From CAYRQF01 sp964615845 (GTDB lineage Bacteria > Patescibacteriota > Minisyncoccia > Phycocordibacterales > CSBR16-119), in NCBI GenBank assembly GCA_964615845.1, contig CAZTRC010000011.1, positions 1-20,149 on the forward strand: 20,149 bases of DNA, read 5' to 3'. The position numbers were made by a program, and so were the translations under genes. Under the pieces are notes generated by a model. It was not told where the DNA came from. It ran no database searches and saw only the letters and a program-made list of their open reading frames with translations. Below, one piece after another: positions 1 through 7,463 of the stretch. Positions within the stretch are counted from its first letter, which is position 1. Each line of letters begins with the position of its first letter.

Positions 1-479
1 GTTGTTCCATCTGTAGTTGCTTGGACAAGATTTACCACCGCACCGTCAGCAACAATCGTCCATGGATCGCTCGCAGTAAAATCTCGAGTTACTGTTACGT
101 CAGATAGATATCGACGAGTTTGTATGCCTGAAACAGTACCATTATTTTCAGACAAGTCATCATAAAATATTGCATCGCCGGTAACGGTCCCTTCATTCAA
201 TCCATTTCCTCGAAACACTGCATCACCCGCGTAAGTCGCACCACCCGTCACCGAGAAAGAATTCACTGAAAAGTCTGGGAGCTCAAGCGCTGGATCGGAG
301 AATCCGTCATCGTACCAATAATTTCCAAGCTCTGCTGGATCGGTGTTAACCGCATTGTTAAAATAGTAATCAACAACTGGACCCGCCGTTGCCACACCAC
401 CTGAAAACAATATAGAAAATAAGAGACAGAGGAGAGCCCCTAAACTCAAAATGGCGTATTTATTAGATACTTTTATCAT
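1..479 (-). CDS. Secreted repeat protein, N-terminal part (runs off the window)
   Basis: Reading leftward from an ATG at 479 there are 159 open codons with no stop before the window edge, so the C-terminus is missing. The N-terminus is a clear signal peptide or anchor: MIKVSNK, a hydrophobic stretch at about residues 8-28, then GGVATAGP. The mature part begins DYYFNNAV and contains LPDFSV near residue 68. Two imperfect copies of a repeat follow, GDAVF...NEGTVT and GDAIF...NNGTVSG (about residues 85-118). Short repeats with a GTV turn suggest a beta-helix-like fold. I know this style from surface proteins of CPR bacteria, but no function is established. It follows mrdA at 45 bp and has its own possible -10 box. 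Confidence 0.75.
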   Translation of the reverse strand, partial: MIKVSNKYAILSLGALLCLLFSILFSGGVATAGPVVDYYFNNAVNTDPAELGNYWYDDGFSDPALELPDFSVNSFSVTGGATYAGDAVFRGNGLNEGTVTGDAIFYDDLSENNGTVSGIQTRRYLSDVTVTRDFTASDPWTIVADGAVVNLVQATTDGT

Positions 480-489
480 TACATTAATT

Positions 490-495
490 AGTATA
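490..495 (-). promoter_or_regulatory. Putative -10 box for the secreted repeat protein
   Basis: TATACT on the minus strand, 10 nt before the ATG at 479. No good -35 hexamer is visible. The predicted transcript would have only a few leader bases. Confidence 0.4.
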
Positions 496-524
496 CCCGA
501 ATCAGCCAAAAACGGAAGACGATA

Positions 525-2234
525 CTAGAGTTCAGGCACTCCAAAGTATTCCGGCGTGTTTTGGTTCATCCAGTCGAAGAATCCACGAGCGGCAAATGAC
601 GCACTGCGCTCCCCTTGTGACGGGCCTTTTTCCATCAGGACGACGAAGGCGTATTTCGGATTTTCGTAAGGGAAAAATCCAACCACCCAAGAGTTGATAA
701 ATTTGTTTTGCGCACCCGTCTGAGCCGAACCGGTCTTAGCCGCTATGTCGACATACGATACATTCAAAACGCCACCGGTACCCTCGGTTACGACTTTCCT
801 TATGCCTTCACGCACCAATTCAAAATCGGTCAAAAGAAAATCTTCGGGGATGGCAACGGACTCCATTTTTTTCTCGAGGACGACATGTGGTGTGACGAGC
901 GTACCATTGTTTGCAATCGCCGAAATCGCTCGAAGCATTTGTACGGGCGTCGTTTGGAAACCGTATTGTCCAATCGAAGTGTTGTATGTATCTCCAAGTC
1001 TCCAAGCGTCTCCATCAAAAACTTTTTTCTTCCACTCTGGTCCCGGCACCACACCCGAGACTTCTCCGAGAATATCGACACCGGTTTTGTCTCCAATTTC
1101 AAAGAGTTTAATATATTTTTCAATTCGACTGATACCGAGCCCAGCTTGGCCTTCGTATCCACCGCCGATGGCGTAGAAGAAAGTGTTGACTGATTCTGCG
1201 ATTGCTTTGGTCACGTCCGTCGTACCATGACCGCCTTTTTTCCAGTCACGAAAGACGGTAAAAAGTTCTTTGTTGTAAGGGTTCGGGACGCGGATTTCCC
1301 CAGAACTATATACTGTGGTATTAGCATTAATGATATTTTCATTCAAAGCGCCCAAGGCGATGAATGGCTTGACCGTCGAGCCCGGTGAATAAAGCCCACC
1401 AACAGCGCGATTGAGAAATGGCTTGTTCGGATCGGCGATGAACGCGTTGATTGATTCTCTGTCACTTCCCGTCGATAAAGTTTCCGAATCGTACTCAGGG
1501 AAACTCGTCGCGACCAGTAGTTCGCCGGACGCGATATCCACGACAAGTCCGGCGCCGCCGAGATAACCGATTTCACCAGCGAGAGTCTCTATTGATTCGT
1601 ACATCTTGCCTTGAAGACGCGAGTCGATTGAAAGTTTCAGATTTTTCCCATGTTCTGGAGCATCAACAACATTTTCCGAAAAGACTTCCCCACGGACATT
1701 TACTTCGACAATCTTCGAACCGTTAACACCATTTAGATATGCGTCCATAGATTTCTCAACACCGTCCGAACCTTCGGAATGCGTTTGCCAATAGAATCCA
1801 GCTTTATCTTTTTGTGGGTATTTGATGTAGCCGAGCAAGAGACTGTGCCCAGGAGCATCGACATAAGCACGCTTAGAAAAATCGAACTCAGCCATTTCAG
1901 GGGTGCGTTCGTTCCAAGCAAGCTCAACATCGTTTCGATCAAAGATGACGCCGCGGTCAGCAAAAATGATTTCGCTATCGAGGCTATTTTTTTCAGACAT
2001 CTCGAAATACGCCTGACCTTTCTTGATCTGAAGCCCATGAAGCCTTCCAATAAAAACAAAAAGTGCTATGGTAAAAAAAACACCAATCGCCAAAATCGAT
2101 TTTTTGGAAATTGATTGCTCAATTCGGCCTTCGAATTGCTGGGTATCGAAAGCTCCAAGGTTTTGGGAGTCCATCAAGATCTCGTCAAAGTCGATACCGA
2201 TTTTATTTAGTTTTCTCTTTTTGCGAAAAAACAT
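525..2234 (-). CDS. mrdA: Penicillin-binding protein 2 (peptidoglycan D,D-transpeptidase)
   Basis: Cross-links peptidoglycan during cell elongation. The 569-residue protein has a cytoplasmic N-terminus, one membrane span at about residues 45-64, a PBP dimerisation region (about 85-190) and a transpeptidase domain (about 220-560). All three catalytic motifs are visible: the SxxK motif STVK at 286-289 with Ser286 as nucleophile, SVN at 348-350, and KTG at 500-502 in AAKTGSAQTG. The length is slightly below that of proteobacterial PBP2. The ATG lies 1 nt after the stop of the small MreD-like gene, so the two are very likely co-transcribed, as in classical mre-mrd clusters. No RodA or MreB/C is in the window. 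Beta-lactam sensitivity would be expected from an intact active site but is not tested here. Confidence 0.96.
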   Translation of the reverse strand: MFFRKKRKLNKIGIDFDEILMDSQNLGAFDTQQFEGRIEQSISKKSILAIGVFFTIALFVFIGRLHGLQIKKGQAYFEMSEKNSLDSEIIFADRGVIFDRNDVELAWNERTPEMAEFDFSKRAYVDAPGHSLLLGYIKYPQKDKAGFYWQTHSEGSDGVEKSMDAYLNGVNGSKIVEVNVRGEVFSENVVDAPEHGKNLKLSIDSRLQGKMYESIETLAGEIGYLGGAGLVVDIASGELLVATSFPEYDSETLSTGSDRESINAFIADPNKPFLNRAVGGLYSPGSTVKPFIALGALNENIINANTTVYSSGEIRVPNPYNKELFTVFRDWKKGGHGTTDVTKAIAESVNTFFYAIGGGYEGQAGLGISRIEKYIKLFEIGDKTGVDILGEVSGVVPGPEWKKKVFDGDAWRLGDTYNTSIGQYGFQTTPVQMLRAISAIANNGTLVTPHVVLEKKMESVAIPEDFLLTDFELVREGIRKVVTEGTGGVLNVSYVDIAAKTGSAQTGAQNKFINSWVVGFFPYENPKYAFVVLMEKGPSQGERSASFAARGFFDWMNQNTPEYFGVPEL

Positions 2235-2235
2235 A

Positions 2236-2511
2236 TTATTTGGGTGAAAAAATAAGCCGAGTTTTCAAGAATTGCAAAATAACATAACCGAGAATTCCAC
2301 AAATCGTGAGCATGCCGTAAACAGACACGACCTTGATTGTCTCAAAGCCATAGAGCGCATCCATGATGAAGAATATGATGAGGCCCGGATAAAAACTCCT
2401 AAATAGAAGCGTCCCGGCCACAAATATGAGGCCTGTCAGCCAAAATGGGAAAAATAAGGCTGAGATAGCCATCAAAACGACCCCGAGCCAGTAAAACTTT
2501 TGCATATCCAC
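2236..2511 (-). CDS. Small polytopic membrane protein, MreD-like
   Basis: This 91-residue, very hydrophobic protein has about three membrane spans (residues 7-22, 25-52 and 61-83) and a short basic C-terminus. Its place directly before mrdA (1 nt gap) and its size suggest a reduced MreD-type rod-shape protein. MreD is normally about 160 residues, so this would be roughly half length. The assignment rests mainly on context. The start chosen is GTG at 2511, because a TATAAT box ends exactly 6 nt upstream of it. An in-frame ATG follows two codons later (2505) and is the alternative start. Confidence 0.6.
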   Translation of the reverse strand: MDMQKFYWLGVVLMAISALFFPFWLTGLIFVAGTLLFRSFYPGLIIFFIMDALYGFETIKVVSVYGMLTICGILGYVILQFLKTRLIFSPK

Positions 2512-2517
2512 ATTTCT

Positions 2518-2546
2518 ATTATAGTGAGGAAAGTGAAACTCACCAA
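2518..2546 (-). promoter_or_regulatory. Promoter of the mreD-like/mrdA pair
   Basis: Minus strand TTGGTG (2541-2546), a 17-bp spacer and TATAAT (2518-2523). The -10 ends 6 nt before the GTG at 2511, so transcription should begin at or next to the start codon. The -35 lies just past the stop of the preceding gene. Confidence 0.6.
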
Positions 2547-2547
2547 G

Positions 2548-2991
2548 CTAGTTCCCAATCCGCCTTTCATGGATAAAACTAAAGGCTGTACCGAAAATTT
2601 TACGAAGGATTGCAAGAACTATGAGAGTACCAATCAAATAGAAAACAACTTGAAGAGAAAAGATGAAAAGTAAGACGGCAAGAAGGACAAGCTGGAGGAC
2701 GTTGAAGACCTTGTTCATGGCTTTGGCTTCTTTGTTTTCTTCGCGTTTGTCGTCGACTTTATCGAGTGATTCGCGGAATTTCGCCGCTCTGGCCTCCCGC
2801 CAAGTCTCAACCTTCTCAACAAGATTTATGATGGAATTATTTATTTTCCCGAGGAATGTGCCTTCGCTAAACGAAAGCTTCTCGGCAAAACTCGTCTTTT
2901 CTTTTGAGGGAGCCTCTTTTTCTTCCTGTGCAAGCACAGGACTCCCCGCGAGCAAAAATAAAATGAGTGCGATAGATAGATTCTTCTGCAT
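2548..2991 (-). CDS. Signal-peptide protein with charged helix and C-terminal membrane region
   Basis: A 147-residue protein of unknown function. It has a signal peptide (MQKNLSIALILFLLAGSPVLAQ) with a likely cleavage near residue 21, then a long charged, probably helical segment (about 22-92) rich in Glu and Lys, including KVETWREARAAKFRE and KVDDKREENKEAK. Two close hydrophobic segments follow at about residues 95-135, and the tail is basic (HERRIGN). The helical part would lie outside the membrane. The ATG is 5 nt after the stop of the upstream anchored protein at 2997-3464, so the two probably form an operon. Confidence 0.75.
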   Translation of the reverse strand: MQKNLSIALILFLLAGSPVLAQEEKEAPSKEKTSFAEKLSFSEGTFLGKINNSIINLVEKVETWREARAAKFRESLDKVDDKREENKEAKAMNKVFNVLQLVLLAVLLFIFSLQVVFYLIGTLIVLAILRKIFGTAFSFIHERRIGN

Positions 2992-2996
2992 ATTTT

Positions 2997-3464
2997 TTAT
3001 TTGACTGGATCAGTTTCGCTTATGAAGTTGTCGATTTCAAGCGTGAACTTGCCTGTAATGCCGTTGACATCGACAGTATAAGTACCGCGTGGAAGTCCGA
3101 CAACACCCGAAAGCGAAATGGTTTTCTCAAATGGAACGATGGTCTGGATACAATTCTCGGCATCAAGTGGCTTTTTAGATTCAATGGTCACATTAAAAGT
3201 GCCTTCATCGTAACGCTGTTTGACATCGCCGACAGTCGTACAGCCGTCAGACAAGTATCCTGTCGCGAGCACGCTTACCTGGATCGGGAAAGACTCCATC
3301 ATCGCAATATCAATTTTCTCTACGACAGCCTGACCGATGACAATGTTTTCATCCGCGTCCATGTCAGCATTCTTTTTCTTTGTGACAAGGAAAATGATAA
3401 TGGCGACAATCGCGAGACCCACGATTATCCAGAGAATTGTTTTGAATGAATTGTTTTGTTCCAT
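2997..3464 (-). CDS. Membrane-anchored extracytoplasmic beta-domain protein
   Basis: Unknown function. The 155 residues form a short cytoplasmic N-terminus, one membrane span (about 9-27), a KKKN stop-transfer, and an outer domain with beta-rich character. The domain has two cysteines, Cys75 (SDGCTTVGD) and Cys105 (AENCIQT), that could form a disulfide. It ends with the pattern VGLPRGTYTVDVNGITGKFTLE, typical of a small beta-sandwich. An in-frame start further upstream at 3521 is possible but would read through the predicted promoter. I prefer the ATG at 3464, which puts the membrane span at the N-terminus. Confidence 0.8.
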   Translation of the reverse strand: MEQNNSFKTILWIIVGLAIVAIIIFLVTKKKNADMDADENIVIGQAVVEKIDIAMMESFPIQVSVLATGYLSDGCTTVGDVKQRYDEGTFNVTIESKKPLDAENCIQTIVPFEKTISLSGVVGLPRGTYTVDVNGITGKFTLEIDNFISETDPVK

Positions 3465-3491
3465 AATTTTTAGACTAAAAGTAATACTTAG

Positions 3492-3500
3492 ATTATAACA
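3492..3500 (-). promoter_or_regulatory. Extended -10 promoter of the 2997-3464 gene
   Basis: TGTTATAAT on the minus strand (TGn plus a perfect -10). It predicts a leader of about 20 nt before the ATG at 3464. The surrounding 25 bases are nearly repeated at 6242-6266 in opposite orientation. Confidence 0.6.
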
Positions 3501-3527
3501 GTCTTCCGGATATTGTCGCAATGCGTT

Positions 3528-3536
3528 TGTTATACT
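3528..3536 (+). promoter_or_regulatory. Extended -10 promoter of the P-type ATPase
   Basis: TGTTATACT (TGn plus TATACT). The -10 ends 6 nt before the ATG at 3543, which predicts a leaderless mRNA. It is divergent from the minus-strand promoter at 3492-3500. Confidence 0.6.
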
Positions 3537-3542
3537 GTATCC

Positions 3543-6251
3543 ATGACCCCCGCCAAAGAGACATTCATCCCTTATCAGAAGGAAAGCTTGTCTGTGATGA
3601 AATATTTGAAGACTAGTCCGGAGGGCCTCTCAGCGGCAGCGGCTGATAAGCGTCTAGCATTTTATGGCGGAAATACTATCGAAGAAACCAAGCGTCAGAA
3701 TCCTCTCAAGAAGATTTTGAAGGAATTAAAAAGTCCAATGACGGTGATCCTCATCATCGCTTTCATCATTTCGCTTGGGCTCAAAGAACATATCGACGCT
3801 TGGGTTATTTTCTCCGTCATCATCTTAAACACGCTCGTCGGCTTCATCCATGAATATCGAGTCGAGAGGTCGATTGCCGCTTTGAAAAAGATTGGCGCAC
3901 CTTTCGCAAAGGTTTACAGAGACAACGTATTGAAAAAAGTACTGACGAGTGAAATCGTGCCTGGTGATATAATTTCAGTTGAAGAAGGCGACCGCATCCC
4001 GGCCGATGGACGCATCATCGAAGCCAAAAATTTGAAAGTCATCGAAAGCATCCTGACCGGCGAAAGTGAGTCTAGCGACAAAAGCTCACACGCCATCCAC
4101 ATAAAGACAAACTTGGCCGATCGACGCAACATGCTCTGGATGGGCACGTTTGTGACTAGCGGCTCGGCTAAATTCGTTGTAACAGAAACTGGAGGAGGTA
4201 CAGCTTTCGGTCGGATTGCTTTGTCTCTCGGAAAAATCAAGCAAGAAGACAGTTTGTTCACGAAGAAAATCCGCTCTCTGTCAAAACAAGCCGGTGTCGC
4301 CGCCATCATTCTCGCTTCAATAATTTTCATCTTCTCTCTACTTGTAAACAAACTCGCTTTCCGCGAAACATTCCTTCTGTCTATGGCATCCCTTGTTTCG
4401 ATTGTACCCGAAGGCATGCTGGCGCTATTTTCGATAATCCTCGCTATTGGCGCCAAACGTATGGCCAAGAAAAAGGCCTTGATCAAAAATCTGACCGCGA
4501 CCGAAGGCATTGGCGCCATTACTACAATCATTACCGACAAAACTGGGACACTAACCCAAAACATCATGATGGTTGAGAGTATTAAAATGGCTACCGGTAA
4601 AGTCTTTGGCATTTCCGGTTCGGGCTGGGATTCGGTTGGGTTCTTCCATGAAAATTCTAAAATTATAACAGCGAAAGATAGTCCCGATCTCCTAAGACTC
4701 TTGCGCATTATGGCCGTTTGCAACAATGCCAAAATAAATGTTTCTAAAAATAAAGACTATGAAATCATTGGTGAACCAACCGAAGCCGCGCTCATCGTAG
4801 CTGCAAATAAAGCCGGCCTTACTCAAGAAATTCTCCTTGCCGAAGAATTCAAAATCGATGAACCCGCTTTCAATTCACTCAAAAAATATCGCGAAATGCT
4901 TGTCGAAACAAAAAATGGCGAGAAATATCTTTATATTGTCGGCGCGCCGGAAAAAGTTTTGGACAAATGCGCCCACAGTCTTGAAAATGGACGATCTCTA
5001 AAACTTTCGAAAGAAAAGATAGCCGGGATTAAAAATGGCGTCGAGATATTGGCCGACACTGGGTTACGTACTATCGCCATCGCTTATAAAAAGGTCGATA
5101 AAAAAACTTACAAAGTTAGTGACGACGATGTCTCGGACATGATTTATGTCGGGACAGCGGGCCTCAAAGATCCGCTTCGGCCAGGAGTCCTCGAAGCGAT
5201 GCAAAAAGCCTCTCTGGCGGGCATTCGTGTCATCATGGCGACCGGCGACCACAAAAGGACAGCAGTGGCTATTGCCAAAGAACTCGGTCTTGATTATAAG
5301 AATGCCATTTCCGAAGAAGAACTTGTCGGCATACCGGAAAAAGAATTTGAAAAAATCGTTGAAGCCTACAATGTCTTCGCCCGCGTTTCTCCCGAAACCA
5401 AGATGCGAATCGCCGAAATCTTACAGAAACAAGGTGAAATAGTGGCCATGACCGGCGACGGAGTAAATGATGCACCGGCTCTGAAGAAGGCCGATGTTGG
5501 CATTGCTATGGGTATAATTGGCACCGATGCCGCGCGCGAATCAGCCCAAATAATTTTGACCGACGACAACTTTGCCACCATCATTGACGCCATCGAAGAG
5601 GGTCGTTTGGTCTTTCGAAACGTCCAGAAGGTCGGCGCGTTTCTCCTCTCGACCAACTTTGCCGAAGGCGCAACGATTCTCGCGACCATGGCCATCGGTT
5701 TGCCACTACCGCTTCTCCCTACGCAAATCCTGTGGCTAAATCTCGTAACCGATTCTTTGGCTGGCTTTCCTCTTGCCGGAGAGCTCGCCCACGAAAACCT
5801 CTTGAAAGAAAGACCCAAAAGTTTCCAAGAAAACATCCTCTCGAAACGCACCTTCCCTTTTATGATTCTTATGATTATCGTCATGGTCATCGGCGCCATA
5901 ATTATTTTCAAAGTAACGTTGCCACTCGGTATAGAAAAAGCCCGCACGCTAGCCTTCCTCTTTATTGCTTTTAGTCAGCTTTTCAATGTACTCAATTTAC
6001 GCTCCCTCGAGAAATCAGTTTTTCGAATGAACCCTTTCAGCAACAAATATCTCGTCTTTGGCCTCGGCGCGGCGCTACTCGCCAACGTCCTGGTCGTCTA
6101 TGTCCCGAAAATGCGCGAGATATTCCACCTGGAGGCGGTCAGCGCCAAAGAATTCCTGATCATCCTCCTCGTCTCCTTCCTTATCATCATTTTTGCCGAG
6201 ATTTACAAGATGTTGAAAAAGAGATTTGGCTCTCCTTTCAAACTGTTATAA
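3543..6251 (+). CDS. Cation-transporting P-type ATPase, Ca2+ (P2A) type
   Basis: ATP-driven cation export across the cytoplasmic membrane; the 902 residues match the usual size. Visible in order are the N-terminal cation-ATPase domain (about 8-75), the actuator motif TGES (172-175), TM4 VPEGM (288-292), the phosphorylated Asp332 in DKTGTLT, the hinge TGDGVNDAP (637-645), and the TM5/TM6 ligands NFAE (705-708) and NLVTD (733-737). The Glu in TM4, Asn and Glu in TM5, and Asn and Asp in TM6 match the Ca2+ sites of SERCA-type pumps, so Ca2+ is the best guess; Na+ or Mn2+ cannot be excluded. The usual nucleotide-domain KGAPE reads VGAPE (about 466-470), so the ATP-binding Lys is replaced. The ATG at 3543 is preferred over a TTG at 3513 because the -10 box lies between them. 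Confidence 0.95.
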   Translation: MTPAKETFIPYQKESLSVMKYLKTSPEGLSAAAADKRLAFYGGNTIEETKRQNPLKKILKELKSPMTVILIIAFIISLGLKEHIDAWVIFSVIILNTLVGFIHEYRVERSIAALKKIGAPFAKVYRDNVLKKVLTSEIVPGDIISVEEGDRIPADGRIIEAKNLKVIESILTGESESSDKSSHAIHIKTNLADRRNMLWMGTFVTSGSAKFVVTETGGGTAFGRIALSLGKIKQEDSLFTKKIRSLSKQAGVAAIILASIIFIFSLLVNKLAFRETFLLSMASLVSIVPEGMLALFSIILAIGAKRMAKKKALIKNLTATEGIGAITTIITDKTGTLTQNIMMVESIKMATGKVFGISGSGWDSVGFFHENSKIITAKDSPDLLRLLRIMAVCNNAKINVSKNKDYEIIGEPTEAALIVAANKAGLTQEILLAEEFKIDEPAFNSLKKYREMLVETKNGEKYLYIVGAPEKVLDKCAHSLENGRSLKLSKEKIAGIKNGVEILADTGLRTIAIAYKKVDKKTYKVSDDDVSDMIYVGTAGLKDPLRPGVLEAMQKASLAGIRVIMATGDHKRTAVAIAKELGLDYKNAISEEELVGIPEKEFEKIVEAYNVFARVSPETKMRIAEILQKQGEIVAMTGDGVNDAPALKKADVGIAMGIIGTDAARESAQIILTDDNFATIIDAIEEGRLVFRNVQKVGAFLLSTNFAEGATILATMAIGLPLPLLPTQILWLNLVTDSLAGFPLAGELAHENLLKERPKSFQENILSKRTFPFMILMIIVMVIGAIIIFKVTLPLGIEKARTLAFLFIAFSQLFNVLNLRSLEKSVFRMNPFSNKYLVFGLGAALLANVLVVYVPKMREIFHLEAVSAKEFLIILLVSFLIIIFAEIYKMLKKRFGSPFKLL

Positions 6252-6252
6252 T
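6244..6252 (+). promoter_or_regulatory. Extended -10 promoter of the DedA/VTT gene
   Basis: TGTTATAAT. The -10 hexamer overlaps the TAA stop of the ATPase gene (6249-6251). Expected leader about 10 nt before the ATG at 6269. The gene can therefore be expressed on its own as well as by read-through. Confidence 0.55.
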
Positions 6253-6268
6253 CTAAACATTACATTCC

Positions 6269-6949
6269 ATGGGAGAAACGGACTTAATTGCAAATTCGTT
6301 GGGCGGACTTTCATACGGCGGCATGTTCATTGTCGCTCTTTTGTCTAACTTGGTCATCCCGGTGCCAGAAGAAATTGTCCTCGTCGCGACCGGCTATCTG
6401 ACCGGTATCGGTGTTTTCATCTACCCCGTCATCATGGCCATCTTTATCGCTGGTATGCTGGTATCGGACTACATCCTCTATTCCCTATCCTTCCACGGTA
6501 GCAAGCTCGTAGTAAAGATGCAGAAACGTTTGGAGAAAAAAGGCTTCCTAAAGAATCAAGAGTATCTAAAGAAACATATCAAGAAGATTATTTTCTTGTC
6601 GCGATTTCTCATCTACTTGCGATTCATCGGACCGGTCATCGCCGGATCGCTAAAAATTAAAAGAAAAACTTTTCTTTGTTATGATTTCTTGGCACTGGTC
6701 ATTTATGTAAACCTCTTCATGGGCCTCGGAAATTATTTCCACACTCAAATCAGGGTTATCAGCGACGGCGTCGCCAAATTCAAAAACTACATCCTGACGG
6801 CTATAGTTATCATCGTGACAATTGTCGTCCTGCGGTACATCCAGAAAAATTTCTTGGGATGGATGCGGAAAATTGGAGAATACATGCCGACAATAATTCC
6901 CGGGCTTGAGATGAAGGAAGAGGAAAAGACGACAAAAAAGAAAAAATAA
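6269..6949 (+). CDS. DedA/VTT-family membrane protein
   Basis: A polytopic inner-membrane protein of 226 residues. DedA/VTT members are implicated in lipid scrambling or flipping and envelope homeostasis. The early re-entrant region has the pattern LVIPVPEEIVLVATGYL (about 28-44). The family's second motif appears as FLSRFLIYLRFIGPVIAGSLK (R111, R118, P121, G125), which matches the FxGRFxPxxRxxxPxxAG pattern. Further spans follow at about 130-155 and 172-192. The C-terminus is very Lys/Glu-rich (KEEEKTTKKKK). It starts 17 nt after the ATPase stop on the same strand. No catalytic assignment is possible. Confidence 0.88.
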   Translation: MGETDLIANSLGGLSYGGMFIVALLSNLVIPVPEEIVLVATGYLTGIGVFIYPVIMAIFIAGMLVSDYILYSLSFHGSKLVVKMQKRLEKKGFLKNQEYLKKHIKKIIFLSRFLIYLRFIGPVIAGSLKIKRKTFLCYDFLALVIYVNLFMGLGNYFHTQIRVISDGVAKFKNYILTAIVIIVTIVVLRYIQKNFLGWMRKIGEYMPTIIPGLEMKEEEKTTKKKK

Positions 6950-6974
6950 AACACGACCCGCCTCTCGGCGGGTC
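6941..6974 (-). terminator. Rho-independent terminator, minus strand
   Basis: Perfect 8-bp stem GACCCGCC / GGCGGGTC (6955-6962 and 6967-6974) with loop TCTC. On the minus strand it is followed by GTGTTTTATTTTTT. On the plus strand no T-run follows, so it mainly serves the minus-strand gene ending at 7000 or 7114. Confidence 0.7.
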
Positions 6975-6999
6975 GGTCGTTATCTGGCGGAGCAAAATC

Positions 7000-7113
7000 C
7001 TACTCCTCCAGCAATTTCTTGTACGATGCGTGGCTTCTTCCAACCAACTGACCGGAATCAAGACTCGTACGAAAGATCTCGATCTCTTCACCGACCCTTA
7101 CCGTGTCGCTCTG
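7000..7113 (-). other. In-frame coding-like extension after the TAA at 7114
   Basis: Beyond the TAA stop at 7114-7116 the same frame stays open for 37 codons, to a TAG at 7000-7002. The translation begins QSDTVRVGEEIEIF and ends HASYKKLLEE, which has normal protein composition. The terminator at 6941-6974 comes directly after the TAG. This suggests the gene originally ended here and now carries a nonsense codon, a read-through codon or a sequencing error. An open stretch this short can also occur by chance. Confidence 0.4.
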
Positions 7114-7422
7114 TTACATCAAGATCGAATCGTCAGTGATAGGCAAAGATGCTCCAAGGCTATCGACCGTGACCCAGTAAGAGGACTTCGTGCGAGGGCC
7201 GATGTTATTGACCAAGCCGAATCCAACATATAGGTTCCAGTTGGTTGTATCCTCCGCTCTCATGACGCCAAGAGTTTCAACATCAGTTGATCGCTTGTCC
7301 AAGAGAAGGTTCGGGGCCAGGACCAACAGCGTGAAAAGTGCTAATCCTACTAGACCTATCCAGAGCTTGGGGTTGTTCATCGTGAGGTGGTTTTGGACCC
7401 ATGTAATATGGGCGAGGTTCAT
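7114..7422 (-). CDS. Small membrane-anchored protein, possibly truncated by an in-frame stop
   Basis: Unknown function. Up to 102 residues. A hydrophobic anchor (LWIGLVGLALFTLLVLAPNLLL) is followed by an outer domain of about 60 residues, including NWNLYVGFGLVNNIGP and SYWVTVDSLGASLP. The first ATG is at 7422; an in-frame ATG at 7380 would put the membrane span at the extreme N-terminus. A near-perfect promoter lies at 7434-7462, which makes both starts possible: a leader of about 5 nt or about 47 nt. The product ends ITDDSILM at a TAA, but the frame continues open for 37 more codons, so this may be a broken gene. Confidence 0.6.
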   Translation of the reverse strand: MNLAHITWVQNHLTMNNPKLWIGLVGLALFTLLVLAPNLLLDKRSTDVETLGVMRAEDTTNWNLYVGFGLVNNIGPRTKSSYWVTVDSLGASLPITDDSILM

Positions 7423-7433
7423 GTCTGGTTGGC

Positions 7434-7462
7434 AGTATAGGAGCGAACGGAGACTTTGTCAA
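7434..7462 (-). promoter_or_regulatory. Consensus sigma70-type promoter
   Basis: Minus strand TTGACA (7457-7462), a 17-bp spacer, and TATACT (7434-7439). The -35 is a perfect match. It sits immediately after the ccdA stop and drives the 7114-7422 gene. Confidence 0.75.
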
Positions 7463-7463
7463 A

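Noticed and set aside
3914..4732. Minus-strand open frame inside the P-type ATPase
   Set aside because: Antisense shadow of a gene with all catalytic motifs; no promoter or family pattern.
7114..7116. Stop-codon recoding as in Gracilibacteria or SR1
   Set aside because: Those lineages recode UGA, while the interrupted gene has UAA. Other genes here use UAA and UAG as ordinary stops, so code change does not explain it.
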